DNA of 64,000 nt from Mercurialis annua (lineage: Eukaryota; Streptophyta; Magnoliopsida; Malpighiales; Euphorbiaceae): the NCBI RefSeq assembly GCF_937616625.2, contig NC_065577.1:5807001-5871000 (forward strand), given 5' to 3'. The notes beneath the pieces are model-generated. The model saw only the letters and a list, made by a program, of their open reading frames with translations, was not told where the DNA came from and ran no database searches. A program made the translations under genes and the position numbers. Shown piece after piece: positions 48,092-60,254 of this stretch. How positions within the stretch are numbered: position 1 is the stretch's first letter; every line of letters begins with the position of its first letter.

Positions 48092-50150
48092 CACTACAAA
48101 AAAAGAGATGTAAGAGGACGATAAAAATGGTCTCCTATTCATAAGAAAATGGTCCTCTAATCTTTCGAGGACAACTAAACTGGTCCCCATGCTTTCTCCC
48201 TATTGCCTCCATCCCCAATTTTTTAGGGGACGATAAAAGAAATGTTGTCCCCGTTTTGGGGACAGTTGTTGTCCCTAACTATAGGGACGACATCCGTCCC
48301 CTTACATAGGAACAACTACCGTCCCCATTTCATAGGCACCATTTCCGTCCCCATTTAATAAGGACCAATTTCGTCTCCTAAAAAAAGGTAAATTAGTAAA
48401 CTCATAAACAGAAAACCTTTGGCAGCAAAATATTTGATTGAAGGAATGTGAAATGGTCCTACAATGTAATGTTGATTCAAGTATTTGCGTGGCCACAAAT
48501 CAACCCATCATTTAGTAAAAGTAAAAAGAAGCAATTTTATATAACACAAGTTTAAAGCTTCCACAGTTGCCTATTTGGTTTTTAGGACTCCCATGAAAAA
48601 TTGCAAACAAAATGAGGAAGTTCCAGAGGCACATATACACGCATTATCACACCTCTCCGATCTATGTGACATCAGATGGCCAACCTAAATTTTTTGGTTT
48701 GATAAGCGGTTCTCATTCTCAAACACTAAGTCATTATCATATCTACTTTATATATATTCCAACAAATTTGTTGCATTTTAAAAAATACGTACCGCCAACT
48801 GAGCGTCTCTCATTAGGAAGATATTCATCTGAATCATATGTATCGTTTATCCCTTGATTAGTTGGATGCTTTTTTAAGTGTCAGTGGCAATTTTCTGCTT
48901 ACATTTTTAGGTGTGCCCGCCATTTCTGAAAGGAAAAAAAAGACAACATATTACAAGCAATCTCTATTTGCATCAATGTTGTTGTTTACTTAAATTGCAA
49001 GCTTAAGGCTTCAAAATGTAAAAATTCTTTACTTCTGTTTCTCACATGGACTAAAGCATGCATATCTTTATTCATTATTATTGCTTTCACAAATACAAAT
49101 TATCAATATTTCTGAAATATGATCAAATTGGTTCAACTGTTGTAGGGATGCCTAAAAATATGATCAAATTGATTTACCTGTAAAAATAAGGATTTTTGCT
49201 GCAGAAATAGTCTTTTTTCTGCTGCAGAATTAGATTTCTAAATTCTGCTGCAGACAGCAAAAATTGGTTTCTGATTGCTGCAGCAGAATTAGACAGCAAT
49301 TAAAAATCGATTTCTATTTACAGAATAATTTGATAAGCATTATCAACAAATAATTTTTTTTATTAACCTACCAATTTAACTATCATATAAATAAGTCCGA
49401 ACTCAGTTTCAGATGCAATCAACACAAAATACAATGAGTAGACATATAATATAACACACAACATAAACCAATTCACGAAAATTTAGAATAATAAAAAAAA
49501 ACTTAGTTCAAGCATGATCAATTGTGATTGAAGAAACCAAAACCCAAAAAGAAAAGGACAACAAAAATCAATTAGGGCAAAAATAATCTTACGAAGACAA
49601 TGACCCACAATGTTCTTGGAAAGAAATAGATTCTCCAAATCCGATTGTGCTCACTAAATAAATCTGATTCCCCAAATGAAACCCTTAATCTAATTTTGTA
49701 TTCTAAAAAAAAACATCGAGATTTTGAGTTTTAAAGAGAAATTCTTTATATAGGAGCATGACTAATAAAATTGTAAGAACAAACTTACCATGAATTTTGA
49801 TGAGAAAATTCTAAACATTGTGTTCAACAATGGGAGTATGCCCTAGAGTATCACTTGTTTGTATACACAAAAGAAGTAAGATTTTTACATCAAAAGAAAT
49901 ACCGCCACTTTGCTTTATTTTTAATTGCTTTTTTCTAACCTAATTCGACAGTTTAGCAATTTGGTCCCCTATTTTATTTAGGTTTTCATTCCATACTAAA
50001 TAGGAAATTTCGTCCCCAATAATGTTGTAATAGAAGAATTGGGGACAATTTTTTAAAGGGTCCCCATTTTTATTGAATTCTAATTTTTAGGGACAGTTAA
50101 AATATTTTGGTCCTCTAATTTTGTTCCCTTACATTCCTTTTTTTGTAGTA
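48092..50150. mobile_element. CACTA-type non-autonomous element, 2.06 kb
   Basis: The left end is CACTACAAAAAAAG. The right end read on the other strand is TACTACAAAAAAAG, so the canonical terminal G is changed to A. A 3-base duplication TAC lies at 48089-48091 and 50151-50153. Behind both ends many short GGGGAC/GTCCCC and GGACnnnnnTCGTCC blocks recur in both orientations (48130-48380 and 49960-50120), typical subterminal transposase-binding repeats of this superfamily. The middle has no recognised TNP1/TNP2 gene; short frames (48302-48496, 48612-48857) look random. A CTGCTGCAG-rich inverted set is at 49175-49290. Confidence 0.88.
49175..49310. repeat. CTGCTGCAG inverted repeats inside the CACTA element
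   Basis: Several copies of TTCTGCTGCAGAAT and its complement, with an inverted pair around TTAGATTTCTAAAT. A smaller relative of the palindrome clusters elsewhere. Confidence 0.7.
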
Positions 50151-50153
50151 TAC

Positions 50154-50695
50154 AACTCACATTCCTTTTATTCCAATTCCAAAAAGGTATCATTTTTAAG
50201 CATTTTTTGTTTCTGTTTTTGGTTTGTTTCATAACTTACTCAGTTGATGACAAATTTTCTAATTATAGAAATAATTTGTTAGCTTTCAGAAAAAACAGCA
50301 ATACCCTTATGCATAATGTGAGCTAATTCTTGTCTCTCATTTTAGAATTCTTGGTTTAAGTTATTATAGCCACATTTTGCTTGTATTACTCAATTTTTAT
50401 TGTTTTTTAGAGTTTTTTTTATTGATTTGAGGATCTGGGTTCTTGTAAATTGTCAAAATAAGATTTGGGTATCAATTAGAATTTGTAATATCATTGAATT
50501 GATGATCTGGGTCCTTTGTATCCTAGTTTTTACATCAAAAAGTTCAAGAATTTGAACTTTTTCAAGTATTGTATTGTGGAATTGGAGACAAATTTGGAAA
50601 TTCTGGAGTTTGGTATAGGCATGTTTTGATTGATGATTTTGAAGCTGATAAAACCACTCTCAGTGTTGAGAATCAAGAGACACTGGATTGAAATT
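50154..50695 (+). other. Kinase 5' leader with a possible leader intron
   Basis: A donor-like AAAAAG/GTATCA at 50186-50187 and an acceptor-like TATAG near 50618 would remove about 430 bases. The ATG at 50696 begins the recognisable protein. Confidence 0.35.
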
Positions 50696-53600
50696 ATGGG
50701 GTGCATTTGCTCGAAAGGAACTCGAGCAAATGAAAGTGTAGAGAATGATTGTGTGAGCAAAGAAATAACTAAATATGGGAAGCATTCGGTCTCTTGTTCT
50801 AAAAGAGATGAAGCTGTAGCACAAACTGATAGTGGTAATGATGTTACAACAAGTTTGATATCGAATCAACCGAAAAATAGTAACGGTGGATCCACTTCTA
50901 TGTCATCTGATGACGAGGATAAGAAAAAACCTTCGACGGGCAATGATCATAAGGTGTCTAGGATATTAACTTTGTCTCATGGTGAAAAAGGAGCACAGGT
51001 TGTTGCTGGTTGGCCTTCTTGGCTGAGTGCTGTGGCTGGAGAAGCCATCAATGGATGGGTGCCACGGAAGGCGGAATCATTTGAGAAGTTGGGTAAGGTC
51101 AGTTTTCTCTATGTATGTTTAGGTAGCACATGTGTATGGTTTTGTCTAATGCCGATGATAGTGAATTGCATAAAGTTGGTCTATGTTGTAGGAAACGCTA
51201 AACCGGAAACAACAGAATGATTCATTTTATAATAATAGGTTATAGTATGCACATAAAGTTTTGGAGTTCTGAAAGCGTTTCTAGAAACAGAAACGAAACT
51301 TTAAAACTCGAGAAAATTTCGTACAACATAGAAGTTGGCCAATGCCTATACTCACAGTTTCAGTTGTTGGAACTTTTTTCTTGGTCATAATAATAGATTG
51401 CGTACAAGATATCTTTAATTTTGCTAAAATGATATATGCCTCGTTTTGGTGAATTTGTTTATTCGAGAACATATTTTGAGGTCCACAAAAAAGAATAAAA
51501 TTTTCCTACAACCAAACTCCTACAACCATTGACATGACATTATTTGATTGGCTTTTTTCAACACATTTAATATATCTACAAAGTTATAATTTTAGTTTCT
51601 ATTTAATTAGTTAACTAAAAATATTTTTTATAAGTTTACCTACTAAAATTTTTTATTAATAATTTATTAAAATAATACATTATTTTAGATAAATATATTT
51701 CATCCATTTTTATTTTTTAAAATTATGGTAAGTTACACTGTAAATGATTTTAGATAATTATTACAATAGTAAAGTACAATTAAGACTACATTATTATTAA
51801 TATATGAGCTAATATTCATAAATTTAATTTTTCATTCATGATAAAATGTTAATAAGAATTATAGTCTTGGAGTATAATTTGGAAGAAGAAAAAAAATTAC
51901 TCTAAATAATTAAAATATAACTTTCAATAAAATATAGGAACTAAAGTTAAATTTTGTAGATATATTAAATGTGTTGAAAAAGGCCAATCAAATAGTGTCA
52001 TGTCAATGGTTGTAGGAAAATTTTATTCCACAAAGAAAATCTATCACATATGCAATCAAGTAGTTATGAGTCTTATGACAATGAATTCCTTTTGAGCAGT
52101 TGACCTTTGGTGCATTGAGAATGAAGTGAATCTGAATTTTAAAAATGCATTAATTATTCAAATATTGGTTGGAATTGGAAAGGTGTTATGTAGATTTAGG
52201 AAGTTTCATGTCTTCTGCAAATTTGAATGTCTCTTACCATTCAGCACTTCAATAAGATTATTTGCTATTTTTTTAAGTTCTTGAACGGAAACATTTATTT
52301 ATGTCTATTGGGAAAAAGTTTCATCTCACGAGAAGTATATTAGAAACTTTGTACTTTTGTTAAAAAACTGAAATATAAAGTTTTAGAAAATACTGCGAAC
52401 TTTTGATTTTCTGGGTGGTTGTGGAAATATTGAGTCTTTTTTCATTGAAGTATTGTTTTCATCCACACAGTTCGTGTGTATGAGGTATTGTTGCGTGTGC
52501 ATTCTTATATCTCTTTTAGTATAAACTTTTTACAATTGCAGGTTGGACAAGGAACTTACAGCAGTGTATATAACGCCCGTGACCTTGAAACAAACAAAAT
52601 AGTTGCTCTGAAGAAGGTTCGATTTGCTAATATGGATCCTGAAAGCGTTCGTTTCATGGCAAGAGAAATAATTATTTTACGCAGGCTTGATCACCCAAAT
52701 GTGATGAAGCTTGAAGGAATAATTACTTCAAAAATGTCCGGTAGTTTATACCTTATATTTGAATACATGGAGCATGATCTTGCAGGACTTTTAGCAACAC
52801 CAGGAATTAAGTTCACCGAAGCACAGGTTCTTGCTCTTTCCCAATTGATTTACGTGCGAGACTTTTAGATGAGAATGTAGAAAGTTTATACTGAAAACAA
52901 TCGATATGAGAGTGATTGTTGCTAACCGGATACTTTTGTTTAAAAATATTAAATTTGTTTGATTCTTTTATTTTGCAGATCAAGTGTTACATGAAACAAC
53001 TACTTCATGGACTTGAGTACTGCCACAGTCGCGGAGTTTTGCACCGTGACATTAAGGGTTCAAATCTTTTGATCGACCATAACGGCGTCCTTAAGATTGG
53101 TGATTTTGGGCTGGCAACTTTTTATAACCACCCTCAGAAGCAGCCTCTAACAAGTCGTGTGGTAACATTATGGTACAGACCCCCTGAACTATTGCTTGGT
53201 GCCACAAATTATGGAGTTTCTGTAGATCTTTGGAGCACTGGTTGTATTCTTGCTGAATTGTTTGCTGGGAAGCCTATCATGCCTGGAAGAACAGAGGTAA
53301 CCATTATCAATTCTAATTGAATATTTTTATATACATTGTTGAGGTAGCCCATAGGTAGCATCATTGCAGATATTTAGCTAAATTCATTTGTGTGGTTGTT
53401 TTAAGCTATATTACTTTGATTGGATTTCAAGATCTTACTAAGTACCTACCATTTGTAGGTGGAGCAACTTCATAAAATATTCAAACTTTGTGGATCACCA
53501 TCTGAAGAGTATTGGAAGAAGTCAAAGCTACCACATGCAACAATATTTAAACCTCAACAACCCTATAAACGTAAAGTTTCCGAGACATTCAAGGACTTCC

Positions 53601-55366
53601 CTTCGTCTACATTGGCCCTTTTAGATGTCCTCCTTGCAGTAGAACCTGAGGGCCGTGGAACAGCTCATTCAGCACTTAGTAGTGAGGTAAATTTTGTTTC
53701 CATTTGCTATACAGTTTTACCATATGGAGTTGCATTTTTTTTCAAACTCGTTGAAGTGTGACCTTGAAAAGCCACCGCCTTTTTCTTTTCCCGCTTCAGT
53801 TCCTTACTACACAGCCTTTTCCTAGTGAACCGTCAAGTTTGCCCAAGTACCCACCAAGTAAGGAGTTTGATGTGAAGCTTCGAAATGACGATGCTAAAAG
53901 GTTAGGAATATTTCTTCCTTACCTTTCTTCTTGATAATGTCTGAAAAATGGATTTGTCAATAAGTAAAAAAGAAAAGCAGTTTAAGCCGCTTCTTTTTTA
54001 TCCTTTTGTCTTTTATACTTGGGGAAAGGGGAGCGCTCGTAGGAGAAAATGAATCCACGACTTTGCAAAATGTCGCCCGGTGCTTCTTTTCTTTGTCTTA
54101 TTGAAAGTGGAATGATTTCTTACCTGTAAAAAGACATTTCATTATTGATTTCCGATGCCTATGCTCATTTAGTTCATATTTAGAAAGGAAAGAAGCAAAT
54201 TAGTTGATAGAAGCCTCAAATTCATAGTGAAATAGGTAAAGAGGTACTAGGAAAATGCAATAGGGGAGAATCTTCGACTACTAATTTCCATCATGAAATG
54301 AAATTTCATTCTTCCCCACATTTTATTTATAATTTTCATTTTAACTTACCTGAAAACAGGCGGAAAGGACATGGAAGTAAAGGACGTACACAAGAATCAA
54401 CTAGAAAGAATTCCAAAGGATCTAAAGCGGCGCCAGCACCAGATGCCATTTCAGATTTGTCAGCATCCACTCAGGTAACTGAGACATTTCACATTCATGA
54501 TTATTTCATGCACTCTTAATGCTTATAGACCCATTGGTTGAAGTCATGACTTGTCTTTGTTTTTGTGCTTAATGCAGAAGCGACAATCACAGTCTAATGC
54601 TAAAAGCGTTGGTGGAAAATTAAATTTGGAAGAAGAAGGTAGTTCTTCTAGCTTCCCCATTGATCCTCCAGATGGAGCAGCAAAGAACGTCCACCCTCAT
54701 TCAGGGCGGTCAATGCATCCGACGATCCTTGGAACTTCATCACGTGGTATAAATGCTCACGGGAATGAGGCTCACGGGGCTTCCACCCAAGAATTTTCTT
54801 CTCCTAAGAAGAGTCAAGAATTGAAAAATCAAAGATCTTTTATTCAACGGGGCTCATCCCAGTTGTCGAGATTTTCAAATTCTGTTGCACTTAGAGGCAG
54901 TTCAAAGTTGGATAGTGGCAGTGCAACAACTAATGCAAGTCCACACTGGCAAGAGGATCGTTATAATCCTCGATATAACCATCTAGATGATTCCTCCTCC
55001 CACCATTTATTAAATAGACCAAAGTTCTCGAGTAAGGAGGGTCGGCCGTCTGGCTTGGAATCTACGACGGTAAATAAATTTTTGGAACAAAATCTTATCA
55101 CTTAAATTTTAATCTTGATGTTTTGGTGTTGTGTGTTGAATGTTTACATTTGCTTGTGACCTTAGGGTTCCTACCAAAAGAGAGGCCGAATGCACTATTC
55201 TGGACCGTTGATGACAGGAGCAGGAAACATTGAAGAGATGCTTAAAGAGCATGAAAAACTAATCCAGGAAGCTGTTCGTAAAGCACGTTCAGACAAGGTT
55301 AATAAAGGATACAATGGAATTGAACAAACAGAATTATTATTACACCACGGGAGGACTCGAAGGTGA
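50696..55366 (+). CDS. CDK-like Ser/Thr protein kinase (At1g54610/CRK9-like), eight exons
   Basis: Exons: 50696-51097, 52542-52826, 52979-53296, 53459-53686, 53800-53900, 54360-54474, 54578-55069, 55166-55366. All introns are GT-AG and frames join to 713 residues, usual for this plant subfamily. The N-terminus MGCICSKG carries Gly2 for myristoylation and Cys3/Cys5 for palmitoylation, so membrane attachment is likely. A WPSWLSAVAGEAINGWVPR block precedes the kinase domain (about 131-410). Seen there: GQGTYSSV glycine loop (136-143), Lys158 in VALKK, a PSTAIRE-like helix with PESVRFMAREI, HRD 251-253, DFG 271-273 and WYRPPELL. The Ser-rich tail holds QRSFIQRGSSQLSRFSNSV and ends in EEMLKEHEKLIQEAVRK. 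It should phosphorylate Ser/Thr; the substrates are not evident. A MITE lies in intron 1 and a CACTA element upstream. Confidence 0.95.
51494..52027. mobile_element. MITE with 110-base inverted repeats in kinase intron 1
   Basis: The left arm (AATAAAATTTTCCTACAACC, with GACATGAC, ATTTGATTGGC and TTCAACACATTTAATATATC) returns inverted at the right end over about 110 bases with few changes. The left arm holds an extra AAACTCCTACAACC duplication. Flanks CCACAAAAAAG and CCACAAAGAAA suggest an imperfect target duplication of about 8-11 bases. It lies wholly inside intron 1 (51098-52541), so splicing should remove it. Confidence 0.85.
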
Positions 55367-56305
55367 AACTGGAGAAGAAACTGATGATTTTCCTTTATTG
55401 ATCAACGGGAGCATTTGCAACAAGACGTAATTGTCAGGTATTGCTTTTGAAGTGTTATGAATCTCAACTCGAGAGTAGACTCGAGGTTTGAGGGTATCAT
55501 GCGCCAGGTAAGTTCATCTCGGAAAAGTAAAAGAGATTCAACCCGTGAAATCCCTGTAGATATTTCAGAAATGTGATTACTTCGAAAAGCCATTTGAATC
55601 CAAAACCATACATAGTGTAGGGCGAGAGTGGTTTCTTTCGATGCATCGGCCATTGATTTGATCCTGAAAGAGACAGAATCTCTCTTTGCTTCTGGAATTA
55701 ATTATTCCTTTGTACAGCTGCAATGAATGAATTCATTCATTGTCTTGAATATTGCATCTCATTGCCTTTAAATTATAATAATATAAACCAAAGTGCTTAA
55801 AACACCATTTCAGTAGTATAAGGTTTTATATCTAAATTCTCAAAATGCTGGTCTTGTGTTACTTCTGTTAAAGCATGTTAGTAGTATTGTGGTTCTAGCA
55901 ACTTAACATAGTTCAATATAGATTTGTTACTCTTTAGATTTTACTTTTGGTTAATTGAATGTTGTCATAAGGCTCCAAATGCTATGAATATATGATTGAT
56001 GAACAATTACTTGAAAGGTTTTAAGAATTCTAAAGTTGTGTTGTGACATTGTTTCTTTATTTGGATCTTAGACAGATTTCAACTTCCCTTTGCGCCAAAC
56101 CTTTGATGAGTGCTATATAATGTTTTATAGTTTTACAAAAGAAGACAATAATACCTACTCATCCATTATAACCTTTACTACTAGGTCAGTACAAAAATTG
56201 AATCAAAACTGAATAATTGAACCAATAATTTCGGTTATGTTTTGTTTGAATTTGTTTTAAAAATATTTTTAGATTTGTTTGATTCAATTTAAACCAAATG
56301 CATAC
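55367..56305 (+). other. Kinase 3' untranslated region and spacer
   Basis: The transcribed 3' region probably reaches about 55750, judged by the change to AT-rich text. No further gene was seen. Confidence 0.45.
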
Positions 56306-56314
56306 TTTTAATAA

Positions 56315-57148
56315 GGCAAAAGGGCTCAAAAACTACCGAGCTTTCAAAATTTTTTCAATAGCACTCTCACCTTGTAATTTTGTCAATAGCACCCTATTTC
56401 GTATTTTTCGATTTCAATAGCACCTTAAATTTTAAAAAAAAGACGATTTTGTTATTATAAGCATTAAACTTATTCAAACAATTAAATTTAAGGGTCATTT
56501 TATACTTTTTTCTACTTGGACAAATTCAAATAAGTCCTTTAACTTAAAAATCTTTCAAATAAATCCAAAAAAAATAAACAAATATATATTAATAATTTAA
56601 TTAAAAATTAAAAAAAAAAACAAACCCATTCCGTTGGAAGCCGAGCAGCTCGTCTTCCTCGAAAATACCAGATCTGCTGGTCTTCCTCCATGGAAGACCA
56701 TAGCTGGTCTTCCATGAGGGAAGACCAGCAGCTCGCTGGTCTTCTATGGCCATGGAAGACCAGAGCTGGTCTTCCCAGCTCGCTGGTCTTCCTCCATGGA
56801 AGACCAGCAAATCTGGTCTTCCGCCATGGAAGACCAGAGCTGGTCTTCCTCCATAGACGAGGAGCTCGTCTTCGGATTTCATCACGGGTCTAATTTAATC
56901 AAATATTTTTTTTATTTTGTGAAAAAGAGGGCGTTTATATATAATTTAAAACATTGTAGAATATTTAGAACTTATGATATATATGAAGGATTTTTTTTGA
57001 ATATTAACCAAATGAAAAAAGTTCAAATTGATGTTTTAGGGTGCTATTGAAACTGAAAAATACGAAATAGGGTGCTATTGAAAAAATTACAAGGTCAGGG
57101 TGCTATTGAAAAAAAATGAAAGGTGGGTAGTTTTTGAGCCCTTTTGCC
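56315..57148. mobile_element. MULE, non-autonomous, 834 bases, with palindrome cluster
   Basis: The ends are GGCAAAAGGGCTCAAAAACT on both strands, followed by about 100 bases of inverted repeat holding three spaced TCAATAGCACC blocks. Flanks TTTTAATAA (56306-56314) and GTTTAATAA (57149-57157) agree at 8 of 9. The interior carries palindrome cluster 6. No protein gene; frames in the cluster are repeat artefacts. Confidence 0.88.
56638..56880. repeat. Palindrome cluster 6 (inside the MULE)
   Basis: About ten alternating copies of TGGTCTTCC and GGAAGACCA, joined by centres such as TCCA, AG and AGCTCGC. Examples are GGAAGACCAG with its complement two bases apart near 56755 and again near 56829. 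GC-rich against AT-rich surroundings. The outermost GAGCTCGTCTTC units frame the cluster. Confidence 0.92.
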
Positions 57149-57212
57149 GTTTAATAACTACTTGCTATTAGTTCGGTTATTACAATATGAAAGGGGAATC
57201 GAAAATATCAAA

Positions 57213-58315
57213 TCTATATATCTATATCTATATCTATAACTATATCTATTATAATCTTGAACTCCAAAAGAGCTTTCACACAATTTCGCCAAGTGTCTTC
57301 CTATATTTCATCCACGTGTACAACTATATTTAAATTTATTTTAATTTTTATTTATATAATTTAATTAACTATTTCTTCAACACACAATAAATTTATAGTT
57401 ATGAAATTCAAAGAGTTAATATAAGTTATAAAATTTGAAGAGTTTGTTTAATTATTTATTTTTTTGAATTATGACATAAAATATATTTTAAAAAAGAAAT
57501 TTGATTAAAAATGTAATTTTAAATTTTAAAAAATGAAGGTTTAAATCCATTGTATTTTTTAAAAAAATACAATTATGAAATTAAAATTTAAAGAAAAAAA
57601 TTTATTCAAAAGATAATTTTAAATTAAAAAAATGAAGGTTTAAATCCATTGTGATATAAAAAAAATTAAATTTAAAGAGTATTTTTATACATCATTAATG
57701 TTACAAACTATGAAATCAATTATTATTTATAATTAGTTATAAATTTAATTAATTGTAAGTTTTTAAAGTCATTTATTATGAAATCTTAAAATTCTTTTAT
57801 CTTATTAATATTTATAATTTATGAATATGAAAAGACTATTTTTCTATATATAAATGAGAAACATCAACCAAATTTCATATACATAATTTCTTATTTTATA
57901 TACATGTATGCACTTGGATATTAAAAAGAAAGGTATGTATTTTTCATCTTTTCAAATGACAAAATATATTTATATTTCACAAAAAAATAATATTACTTAT
58001 ACTTAATTTTTTTCATTATTTATACTCAATTGATGTGTTTTTATTGTAAGAGAAAAAAAGCACGCATATTGTTAATTTATAGTTAGAAAGCATATCCGAA
58101 TGATATTATTTTTCTTTATTTGCTTGGTGGTGATGTGCATGAATCAGATTTTAGATGTGTTCTTAGCTATACAACTATATATGATCATGTAATGAAAGAA
58201 TTATTTAATTTTTTTATTATTCAAATTTTTCATGTATCAAATAAGATATTATAAAAAAAATTATTTGATATAAACTTTATTATAAAATCCGTGCAACGCG
58301 CGGGCATCGACCTAG
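57213..58315 (+). mobile_element. Non-autonomous Helitron, 1.1 kb
   Basis: Starts TCTATATATCTATATC after an A. Ends in the hairpin CCGTGCAACGCGCGG and then GCATCGACCTAG before a T, which is the classic plant Helitron 3' end. The insertion is between A and T with no duplication. The interior is AT-rich with two related stretches (AAATGAAGGTTTAAATCCAT near 57531 and 57632). No Rep/helicase was seen. Confidence 0.78.
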
Positions 58316-58655
58316 TTGAATTATAATGTTCTATCACAGGATACACCTACTGTCCGCAGAGACTAACCAATTAATGAAATTATTCAATGCAACTGATGTA
58401 TCACGTCATTTTATAATATAATTTTTACATGTATAAAAATAAGGGTCCTACTGGTTATTTAAATAAATAAAAAGGTAAAATTCGTCACAACGTATAAAAT
58501 GTATGGTAAAATAAAATGGCTCATTGATTGCATGAGATAATTTCCAAATTATAATTTCATGATACATGGATGAAAACAAAAAGCTATTTAGACATCCTTT
58601 TCAAAGAGCTTAACCAGAAACAAAAGCAAAGTTAGCAAAATGGACACTTTACATA

Positions 58656-59158
58656 GGTCTAATGTCTTAAAAAACCCCGACCTTTTAGTCCCTTTTCTAT
58701 CATACCCTGACGTTGAAAATTTGTCAATTTTACCCTATTTTGCATTTTTGTATTTCAATTGTACCCTGAAAAATTAAATTAACGTCTTTTGCGTTTGGAA
58801 ATTTGTTTAAAACATTCTCCATGTCTCGCATTTATTAATTGTATATTTTTAAAATTTATTTAAATTTAGTTAAATTAATTAAGAATTTAAATTAGTGTTA
58901 ATTTGATTATGGTTTTTAGTTAGTTTTTAAAAATAAAGGACTTATTTGTATTTTTTTGAATAAAAAAGAATTTAATTTCATGTTTAGACTTAATTAATCG
59001 AATGATTTTATCATTTAAGTAAAAAAATTAACAAAATTAAAATATTGGGGTACAATTGAAAACGGAAAATTCAAAAGTGGGTAAAATTGACAAATTTTCA
59101 ACGTCGGGGTAGAATTGAAAAAAAGTTTAAAGGTGAGGGGTTTTTGAGTGATTAGGCC
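58656..59158. mobile_element. MULE-type MITE, 503 bases, 9-base target duplication
   Basis: The ends are GGTCTAATGTCTTAAAAAAC and, on the other strand, GGCCTAATCACTCAAAAACC. About 120 bases of inverted repeat include GTCAATTTTACCC and TTCAATTGTACCC. Perfect 9-base duplication CTTTACATA at 58647-58655 and 59159-59167. Related to 5248-5613. Confidence 0.88.
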
Positions 59159-59509
59159 CTTTACATATTATATGATAGACATTTTAACTTCCATGCAACA
59201 AGTTTTAAAACTGATTTAAAACAAACAAAACTACCAAACATGTAGATCTACCAAACCTTATGGTTTTTGCTTCCTCCAAAAACTTGACAGAAGCTATTCA
59301 GTCTTCATCATCTACCCAATCTTTTTTTCTTACCTTCTTATCTAAGCATCAACTCTCCAATCACCATTATTCTTATTTTTTTCACATCTCAACTCGTTTC
59401 GTGTAGGGTGTGCATTTGGTTCAAACCGAACCAAACTGATTTTTTCGGCAAAATGGTTTTATACATCCATAATTTTAACCATTTTAACATATATAGTTAT
59501 TTAAAAATT

Positions 59510-59892
59510 GGCTTAATTACTTAAAAACCACCTACCTTGAACTTTTTTTTCGTTTATACCCTGACCTAGGAAAAAATTCATTTATACCCTGACGTATGTA
59601 TTTATGTTTCATCTCTACCCCGAGGAACTAAATTAACCTCTTTTCATTAAGAAAAAAGTTTAAAATAGTTCTTCATTTCTAACCTAAACTAATTAGAGAT
59701 TAATTAGAAATGGATTTTTCTCCAAATGAAGGACTATTTTAAACTTTTTTTTAAATAAAAAGAGGTTAATTTAGTGCCTCGGGGTAGAGGTGAAACATAA
59801 ACACATACGTCAGGGTATAAATGAACTTTTTTCTAGGTCAGGGTATAAACGAAAAAAAAGTTCAAGGTGGGTGGTTTTTAAGTAATTAAGCC
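59510..59892. mobile_element. MULE-type MITE, 383 bases, 9-base target duplication
   Basis: The ends are GGCTTAATTACTTAAAAACC on both strands, apart from one change at GGCTTAATTACTT. The inverted repeat covers about 150 bases with two spaced TATACCCTGAC blocks. Perfect TTAAAAATT duplication at 59501-59509 and 59893-59901. The interior is short, so it is close to a foldback structure. Confidence 0.92.
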
Positions 59893-60030
59893 TTAAAAAT
59901 TTGATAGTTTAGTCCGTTAATTTTGTAAATGGAAATAATTATATCCAAAATATGTTTGGTCGAACGTGAGTTGCTTATATTAATTCACTTGATTAGTCCA
60001 GTTATATGGATGTATACAAATTATTTTATA

Positions 60031-60254
60031 CTCCCTCCGTCCCACTTTAAAAGTCCCATTTGACTTTACACACAGATTAAGAAAATATTAATTATTCTTG
60101 TCTTTTCATGTTTTTTCATGTTTTGCCCCTAGTGGAATTTTCCATAGAACTCTTTTAAGAGAACTAAAATAAGGGTAAAATAGGGTATTCAATGGAAAAA
60201 TATTCTAAAAATCCCAAAATGGAATATGAGACTTTTTAAACGGGACGGAGGGAG
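60031..60254. mobile_element. Stowaway MITE (Tc1/mariner type)
   Basis: Ends CTCCCTCCGTCCC and complement GGGACGGAGGGAG, extended by an imperfect inverted repeat (AAAAGTCCCATT / ATATGAGACTTTTT). TA duplicated on both sides (60029-60030 and 60255-60256). 224 bases, non-coding. Confidence 0.95.

Noticed and set aside
55402..55653. 83-codon minus-strand frame after the kinase stop
   Set aside because: Lies in the kinase 3' untranslated region, antisense, with no family resemblance.
56601..56893. Frames rich in GRP, WSS and VFHGG repeats
   Set aside because: Translations of the GGAAGACC palindrome cluster in all frames; not a gene.
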